Assembly: GCA_004556055.1 (NCBI GenBank)
Contig: SFIW01000053.1
Coordinates: 1 to 11,919 of the forward strand
Source: Planctomycetaceae bacterium
GTDB taxonomy: Bacteria; Planctomycetota; Planctomycetia; Pirellulales; Thermoguttaceae
Length of the DNA: 11,919 bases
Direction: 5' to 3'
The position numbers and the translations under genes are program-made. Of the stretch, positions 7,601 to 11,919 are shown piece after piece (position 1 is the stretch's first letter; every line of letters starts with the position of its first letter). The notes under the pieces were generated by a model. It was not told the origin of the DNA. It was given only the letters and a program-made list of their open reading frames with translations, and ran no database searches.

Positions 7601-8008
7601 CTCGAGAAGCTGCGCAAGACGGTCGAGGCGCGCGCCCAGGAGCGCCGTCTTTCCCTCGACGGCGTTCTTGAAACGCAGAAGAACGAGGAGATCGCCCGCG
7701 CGACGGAGCTGCTCGACGAGCTCGAAAAGGCGCTCCAAGAGAAGCTCAATCCTAGCAAGCCGGAGCAGAGGTATTTCGCGGGTCTGGGGCCCGACGACGA
7801 ACTCAGCCGCGATCCGCAATATCGCAACGCGCTCAAAGAGCGTCTCGCGCGCATCCCCTGGGAGCGCGAAAAGGAGGAGCAGGCGATCGAAGAACGTTAC
7901 GCGCCGGAGAAGATCCAACATCGATCCTTCCCGGCGGCGGTCTTCTTCATTATTCCCAGGTCGACGGTCGAAGCGGCGCTTTCCGCGCAAGAGGAGGAGG
8001 AGCGATGA
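4682..8008 (+). CDS. drmD: DISARM SNF2-like helicase DrmD
   Basis: This 1108-aa protein is a superfamily 2 SNF2-type ATPase. Lobe 1 has motif I DDVGLGKT (150-157, Lys156), motif Ia VVCPASLQQKW, motif II DEAH (264-267) and motif III TATPHNG (303-309). Lobe 2 has FTEYRDS (558-564), motif V TDAASEGIDL (624-633) and motif VI QRIGRIDRHGQ (654-664). A Lys/Glu-rich helical insert (about 390-540) separates the lobes. The N-terminus (PELGQHVKARQRRWSVKEI) and the long helical C-terminal region (about 700-1108) fit DrmD, which usually has 1000-1100 residues. A RapA-type helicase is less likely because the next gene, overlapping by ATGA, is a giant adenine methyltransferase, the gene order of class 1 DISARM. 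In that system DrmD is one of the ATP-driven components restricting incoming phage DNA; its exact step is not known from sequence. All catalytic motifs look intact. Confidence 0.85.
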   Translation: MATEAQKPFNIPELGQHVKARQRRWSVKEISSPSNNARETGRPPYTLVTLEGLNDDALGEELSVVWELEPGTEILSTIELPEMKNFDSNSALEAFLNAARWGAIANAERKSASAILQAPFRSGGLQIEPYQLDPLVRALMMTHVNLLIADDVGLGKTIEAGLVVQELILRSRARTVLVVCPASLQQKWKDEMTDKFGLDFRIVNSEYLRKLRRTRGLSVNPWTSYPRLIASMDWIKQGDGLRLLNEVLPTQPKYPRPFDVLIVDEAHNVAPAGNPSSAKVDDSKRTEIVRRLAPHFMHKLFLTATPHNGYPNSFAALLEILDDQRFSRVIHPSERALQQVMVRRLKSDIKRDDGTPVFKERILERLEVDYAEDERKMARILSEFTKELVKSARDDDASDANKTVKWKEQSAEKIAAFFIGKILKKRFFSSPSAFYNTLVAYKENLDHPERRAAEKRAKRDKKERKLLTAYIALTENPVYDDQATVEEERQEADADAFALSEKSAPEPSTEQKERLKTLLRWAEDARHNQSSKDDALVKWINDHLRPDGKWNDERVVIFTEYRDSYVQIFDVLAKNGLASDYLNGEKVERVLRIDGSTPLDVRETIKAQFQASPEKTPARILLATDAASEGIDLQNYCRYMIHYEIPWNPNVLEQRIGRIDRHGQRFNPQIWHPVGNFKEGGRGDDLDGDLEYLFKIAQKVNVMRQDLGSVGDVLEEGIMAKMLGAEDRAKGWYAAAEKLGKKENPVDKFARKAEETRKRAVERLNASKEALQITPENLYVAVQTALSLTKNPPLVETTLPASASGRPPVTRNVYEIRANSRPWTLYLNRLADPVTKAQRPITFDPEIARDRDDVVLEGVNTPFTRAALQVLREQLWSEGETKQLHRVAFRTSDAIEEPTILVFSRFLATGGDARKLHEELLLTGMALTQNATSTRRLESKRSMEELYKNSEPLDNPPASLFERMKKLYRNAGTLEKLRKTVEARAQERRLSLDGVLETQKNEEIARATELLDELEKALQEKLNPSKPEQRYFAGLGPDDELSRDPQYRNALKERLARIPWEREKEEQAIEERYAPEKIQHRSFPAAVFFIIPRSTVEAALSAQEEEER

Positions 8009-11000
8009 AGATCAATAAACACGAATGGCTATCCCTCGTCGAGGTCGAGGGGAACGTCCTCTCCCTAGCGACGTTGAACGACCGTTTTCCGGCGGGGTTC
8101 CCGCGCATGGGGATCGACGCGCGACATAGCTTCGAGAGGACGGAGCGCAACGAACGTTACGAAGCTTTTCAATCGGCGTACGACGAATTCGTCGCCGCGT
8201 CGACTAACCGCGACGCGAAGACCCGCGACGACGTCGCGCGCCGCTCCCAAACCGTCCGCAACCCGAAGGGGGAGCCCGTCTACTCCTTCGAAGAGCTCTG
8301 CGCGGGGTGGGTCAAGTTCGTTTTAGACCGCGCGTTGGCGTATTACGAAGACACGAGGGTCACGCTCCTGGAAGAGCGCGATCTCGACGACGCCCGGCGC
8401 GCGCGCTACTCCGTCGAGGGGCCCTCGGGGGAGCGTTACGCCCCCGACTACGTCTTGGAGGACGATTTGGGGAAAGCGCTCCTCTTCGTCAAGGCGCATC
8501 CTTACGGAACGTCGTTGACGCGCTCCGACGACGCGACCCCCGCATGGGACGCGTCCCCCGTCGAGAAGGCGTCGCGCCTCTGCCACGCGCAGAATCGAAC
8601 GAACGACGCGAACGCCAACGACTCCGTCCTCGCCCTCGTCACGAACGGCAGAAAGTGGACTCTCGTCGTTCCCCACGTCGACAGACCGTCGGGATACCTC
8701 GCCTGGGACGCCCAATATTGGTTCGTCTATAGGGAGACGCTTGACGCGTTCTGCGGGCTCCTTCGCGCGGAGAATCTCATCCCGACGCGTCGAGGCAAAG
8801 GGCGTCTCCAGGAGATGCTCGCGGAGTCTGCGGAGAACCAGGAAGAGGTGACGACGACCCTTGCGCGTCAGGTTGAGACGGCGATCGAAACGCTCCTCAC
8901 GAGCCTCACGAGGGCGGAAGAATCGCGCGAAACGAAGCTCCTCGCCGACGTCGACGCGAAGACCCTCTACGACGCCGCGCTCACCGTCATGCTTCGACTC
9001 GTCTTCATCCTCTGCGCCGAAGAGCGCGGGATGCTCCTTCTCGGGAAATCGGACCTCTACGACGAGAGCTACGCGCTCTCCACCCTTCGCGCGCAGCTCG
9101 AAGAAGCCGACGACGCCCTCGGCGGCGATATCCTCGAACGACGCTGCGACGCCTGGGCCCGACTCCTCGCCCTATTCCGCATGATTCACGGAGGATGCGC
9201 CTTCGACGCTCGAGAGAAGAACGATTTCGCTTCCGACGTCTCACTCGACGTCCAGGAGAAGAGGGAGATCAAGAATCGCACGGTCCGCCTCGTCGCGCAC
9301 GGGGGCTCCCTCTTCGATCCTGACGCGTACCCGTTCTTGGAAGGTCGCGCGGCGGGTACGAAATGGCGCGAGACGCCCGCGGATCCCTTGCCGGTGGACA
9401 ACAAGAGCGTCCTTCTCCTGCTGCGCGCGCTCCAGGTTCTCGAAGCGCCGACGGGGGCGATTCCGCTGTCGTATCGCGGGCTCGACGTGGAGCGAATCGG
9501 GAACGTCTACGAAGGGCTGCTGGAGTATACGGCGCGCCGCGCGGATCGGCTCCTGCTGGGGCTGAGCGTCGCGTCGGGTAAGGAGACGACGGGAATCGTC
9601 GCGTTCGACGATCTGGAGAAGCTTCGGGAAGAGTCCGACGCCGCGCTCTTGGCGTATGTGCAAAAGGAGACGGGTCGCACCCTCGCGACGCTCCGGAAGG
9701 AGTACGCGGAGGCGCTCAAAGGGAACTTCAAGATTCCGAAAGAAATCTTCGACAAGGTCTGCGACGTCGACGCGCAGAGTAAGATCGCGCCGTACGCAAA
9801 CTGGCTGCGCCTCGACGTCTGGGGGCGTCCCGTCGTCTACTTTAAGGACGCGTATTATCTCGCGAGCGCGACCTCGCGGCGCGACACGGGGACGCACTAC
9901 ACTCCGCGAGCGGCGGCGGCGTCGGCGACGCGCAAGGCGCTCGAACCGGTCGTCTATCGCGGGCCGGAAGACGCGTCGATTCCGCGCGAAAAATGGGTTC
10001 TCAAGAGCGCGAGGGAAATCCTCGACCTGAAGGTCTGCGACCCCGCGATGGGTTCCGGGGCGTTCCTCGTACAGGTGGCGCGTTACCTTGGGGATCGTCT
10101 TTGCGAGGCGTGGGAGATCGCGGAAAAGAAGGGGCTCTATATCGACGCGACGGGTGAGCCGATGCGCGACGAACCGCGCAATCCCATGCCGAAAGAGGAG
10201 ACGGAGCGCCGCGCGAAGGCGCGATTCCTCGTCGCTCAGAACTGCCTCTACGGGGTGGATATCAACCCGATGGCGGTGGAGTTGGCGAAGCTCTCGATCT
10301 GGTTGGAGACGTTGTCGTCGGATCTTCCCTTCGTCTTTTTGGACCACGCGCTGCGTTGCGGGGACTCCCTCCTCGGGGTAACGGACGCAGCGCAGCTGCA
10401 AGAGCTTAGGCTCAAGCCGAACTGGTCGACGTCGGGGAAGGGAACGCCGCTGACGCGGAACCTCTTCGTGGGGATGGACGAAAGCGGCTATATGGAAGCG
10501 GTGGCGAGCGCGCTGGAAGAGCGTCAAAAGCTGCGCAAGACGGACGTGCTAGGCATCGACCAGATCCGTTCGCAAGAGGACTCGAATAAGAAGGTTCAAG
10601 AGCGGACGCGTCCTATCCGCCTCCTCGCGGACGCCTTCGTCGGCGCGCTCATGACCGACCCGAAGTCGGGAACGAAATGGACGGAGAAGCGCGAGGAACG
10701 CCTGAACGCGATCCTCGGCGAATACGCGGAGTTCGTCCGCAGCGCGACGCGCGACCCCGAGTCGGTCGACCCTGCGGAGCTCGACAAGATTCAACGCGAC
10801 GTCCAGCGCGACCTAAACGTCGACCTACCCGCCGCGCACCCCGACCGCCGCCCCTTCCACTGGGCGCTCGAATTCCCCGAAGTCTTCCAGCAAGGGGGCT
10901 TCGACGCTATCTGCGGCAATCCCCCCTTTATCGGCAGGAAGCATATTAAAGGAAACTTTGGAACGGCCTATCGCAACTACGTCATAAGCGTTCTTGCCGA

Positions 11001-11919
11001 CGGAGCGAAGGGAGCCGCCGACTTGGTCGCGTACTTCCATCTTCGCGCGTTCCAACTCCTCCGCGCGGGGGGCGTTTACGGGCTCTTCGCGTGCAATACG
11101 ATCGCCGAAGGGGACACGCGGCAGGTCGGTCTCGAAAGACTTGCGTCCCCCGAACTGGGAGGCGTGATTATTTCGGCTCAACCGAACCTCAGATGGTCGG
11201 GAACCGCCGCCGTGTGCGTTTCCCCCGTATGGGTCTACAAACCGCGAAAAGTTTATGTCAATGAAAAAGAAGAAACGGAAGGATGGCAAGGTCTGCGAAC
11301 AATTTATGACGGTGAAGAGAACGGCAAGGTCGTCGACTATATTTCTCCCTATTTGTCTTCGCAAGAAGAATGGTCGCCGCACGTTCTCAACGAAAATCGC
11401 GACCAGTCGTTTCAAGGTTCTGTTGTCCTTGGAATGGGATTTACGCTAAGCAAAGAAGAAGCCCTCGCCTTGATCGATAAAAACGCTATCAACAAAGAAG
11501 CGCTCTTTCCATACCTCAACGGCGAAGATCTCAATAGTTCATGTACACAAACCCCCTCCAGATGGGTCATTAATTTTTGGGATTGGCCGTTGAGTCGCGA
11601 AGGAGAAGGTTCTTGGAATGAAATGAGCGCCGACGAACGTCAAGAAGCGCTTTCTTTCCCTGATCTTCCCAATGACTATCCAGGAAGAGTCGCGGCGGAT
11701 TTTCCAGAGTTACTGCGGATTGTCGTTGAAAAAGTTAAACCCCAGCGAGACCTTCTTAATGAAAGTAATTCGAGTGGTAGAAAGCGAAAACAGAATTGGT
11801 GGTTATACGGCTCAGATTCTAAAACCCTCTACCATATGTTAGGTCGCGGAGCGTCTTTTGCCAAGCATCCGAAGGAATACAGCGAAAAGGAAGCCGTACT
11901 CCCTCATAAAGTTCTAGTT
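8005..11919 (+). CDS. drmMI: DISARM N6-adenine DNA methyltransferase DrmMI, 3' end missing
   Basis: The frame opens at ATG 8005, overlapping the drmD stop (ATGA), and has no stop to the right edge, so 1305 residues are seen and the C-terminus is cut off. A GAGGAGGAGG run (7991-8000) is the ribosome site. The methyltransferase core is clear: SAM-binding motif I DPAMGSGAF (679-687), acidic-loop motif GVDINP (750-755) followed by MAVELAKLSIWLE, and catalytic NPPF (972-975), typical of N6-adenine methylation. The long N-terminal part contains PDYVL...LLFVK (147-163), a PD-(D/E)xK-like layout in which the acidic position is Phe161, then LVTNGRKWTLV, and a helical middle. Such large Eco57I/PglX-like enzymes occur in BREX and DISARM; the SNF2 helicase partner favours DrmMI. 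It would mark self DNA, letting DISARM spare the host. From about 11220 base composition changes sharply (see the separate entry). Confidence 0.85.
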   Translation, partial: MKINKHEWLSLVEVEGNVLSLATLNDRFPAGFPRMGIDARHSFERTERNERYEAFQSAYDEFVAASTNRDAKTRDDVARRSQTVRNPKGEPVYSFEELCAGWVKFVLDRALAYYEDTRVTLLEERDLDDARRARYSVEGPSGERYAPDYVLEDDLGKALLFVKAHPYGTSLTRSDDATPAWDASPVEKASRLCHAQNRTNDANANDSVLALVTNGRKWTLVVPHVDRPSGYLAWDAQYWFVYRETLDAFCGLLRAENLIPTRRGKGRLQEMLAESAENQEEVTTTLARQVETAIETLLTSLTRAEESRETKLLADVDAKTLYDAALTVMLRLVFILCAEERGMLLLGKSDLYDESYALSTLRAQLEEADDALGGDILERRCDAWARLLALFRMIHGGCAFDAREKNDFASDVSLDVQEKREIKNRTVRLVAHGGSLFDPDAYPFLEGRAAGTKWRETPADPLPVDNKSVLLLLRALQVLEAPTGAIPLSYRGLDVERIGNVYEGLLEYTARRADRLLLGLSVASGKETTGIVAFDDLEKLREESDAALLAYVQKETGRTLATLRKEYAEALKGNFKIPKEIFDKVCDVDAQSKIAPYANWLRLDVWGRPVVYFKDAYYLASATSRRDTGTHYTPRAAAASATRKALEPVVYRGPEDASIPREKWVLKSAREILDLKVCDPAMGSGAFLVQVARYLGDRLCEAWEIAEKKGLYIDATGEPMRDEPRNPMPKEETERRAKARFLVAQNCLYGVDINPMAVELAKLSIWLETLSSDLPFVFLDHALRCGDSLLGVTDAAQLQELRLKPNWSTSGKGTPLTRNLFVGMDESGYMEAVASALEERQKLRKTDVLGIDQIRSQEDSNKKVQERTRPIRLLADAFVGALMTDPKSGTKWTEKREERLNAILGEYAEFVRSATRDPESVDPAELDKIQRDVQRDLNVDLPAAHPDRRPFHWALEFPEVFQQGGFDAICGNPPFIGRKHIKGNFGTAYRNYVISVLADGAKGAADLVAYFHLRAFQLLRAGGVYGLFACNTIAEGDTRQVGLERLASPELGGVIISAQPNLRWSGTAAVCVSPVWVYKPRKVYVNEKEETEGWQGLRTIYDGEENGKVVDYISPYLSSQEEWSPHVLNENRDQSFQGSVVLGMGFTLSKEEALALIDKNAINKEALFPYLNGEDLNSSCTQTPSRWVINFWDWPLSREGEGSWNEMSADERQEALSFPDLPNDYPGRVAADFPELLRIVVEKVKPQRDLLNESNSSGRKRKQNWWLYGSDSKTLYHMLGRGASFAKHPKEYSEKEAVLPHKVLV
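11220..11919 (+). other. Low-GC tract inside drmMI, probable specificity region
   Basis: Within the same open frame the sequence shifts from strongly GC-rich to near-balanced. By hand count, bases 10801-10860 have 44 G/C of 60, while 11761-11820 have 24 of 60. The GAC/GCG codon preference gives way to AAA, GAA, AAT and TCT-type codons. The tract lies after the catalytic NPPF motif, where the target-recognition and C-terminal parts of such methyltransferases are found. The reading frame is intact, so this looks like exchange of a coding segment and not decay. Confidence 0.65.

Noticed and set aside
9241..10527. Long open frame on the - strand (428 aa) within drmMI
   Set aside because: It is an Arg-rich shadow of the methyltransferase frame, which carries DPAMGSGAF on the + strand.
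8005..11919. BREX PglX as an alternative identity for the methyltransferase
   Set aside because: PglX is also large with similar motifs, but BREX places it with brxC, pglZ and others. An SNF2 helicase immediately upstream with ATGA overlap is the DISARM class 1 order.
1..11919. Very frequent GTCGAC/GACGCG words
   Set aside because: They are explained by the preferred codons GTC, GAC and GCG in Asp/Ala/Val-rich proteins. They follow the reading frame and show no regular spacing.
1..11919. tRNA genes, CRISPR arrays, insertion sequences or attachment sites
   Set aside because: Reading the gaps and gene ends showed no cloverleaf, regularly spaced repeats, transposase motifs or paired direct repeats that could be supported by eye.

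Overview
The window is a compact, GC-rich bacterial or prophage sequence in which every supportable gene lies on the + strand. Codon use is strongly biased towards GAC (Asp), GCG (Ala) and C/G-ending codons, and almost every gene has a clear purine-rich Shine-Dalgarno (variants of AAAGGAGG). The host cannot be fixed from the sequence. It is a high-GC bacterium (or its prophage) with a Tat-type export signal; a planctomycete or similar uncultured lineage is only a guess.

Region 1 (about 1-2664) is a tailed-phage head module: the 3' end of a coiled-coil scaffold-like gene, an SU10/DUF5309-type major capsid protein, an 82-aa unknown protein and a gp6/DnaT-like head-tail connector. Overlapping or closely spaced genes and good ribosome sites mark it as one operon. 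No terminase, portal or tail gene is inside the window.

Region 2 (about 2665-4544) holds three co-oriented genes that are not structural: a 45-aa protein with a predicted beta-alpha-beta layout, a fused ABC-ATPase/GNAT acyltransferase (COG2401 type) and a Tat-signal thioredoxin-fold protein with a CPAC motif. It closes with a strong rho-independent terminator (12-bp perfect stem plus T-run). No terminator is seen between the connector and this group, so it may be read through from the head operon.

Region 3 (about 4590-11919) is a new transcription unit. After a possible sigma70-like promoter come a 1108-aa SNF2-type helicase and, overlapping it by ATGA, a very large N6-adenine methyltransferase that stays open to the right edge (1305 codons seen). 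This pair and order match drmD-drmMI, the first two genes of class 1 DISARM, an anti-phage defence system. drmA, drmB and drmC would be expected just beyond the right edge. The last ~700 bases of the methyltransferase drop sharply in GC and lose the host-like codon bias, inside the part expected to recognise DNA target sequence.

Taken together, the window looks like a prophage or phage remnant joined to a defence locus. The points most worth following are the direct join of a capsid operon to DISARM, the ABC-GNAT/45-aa/thioredoxin cassette between them (including a missing switch histidine in the ATPase), and the apparent recombination in the methyltransferase specificity region.
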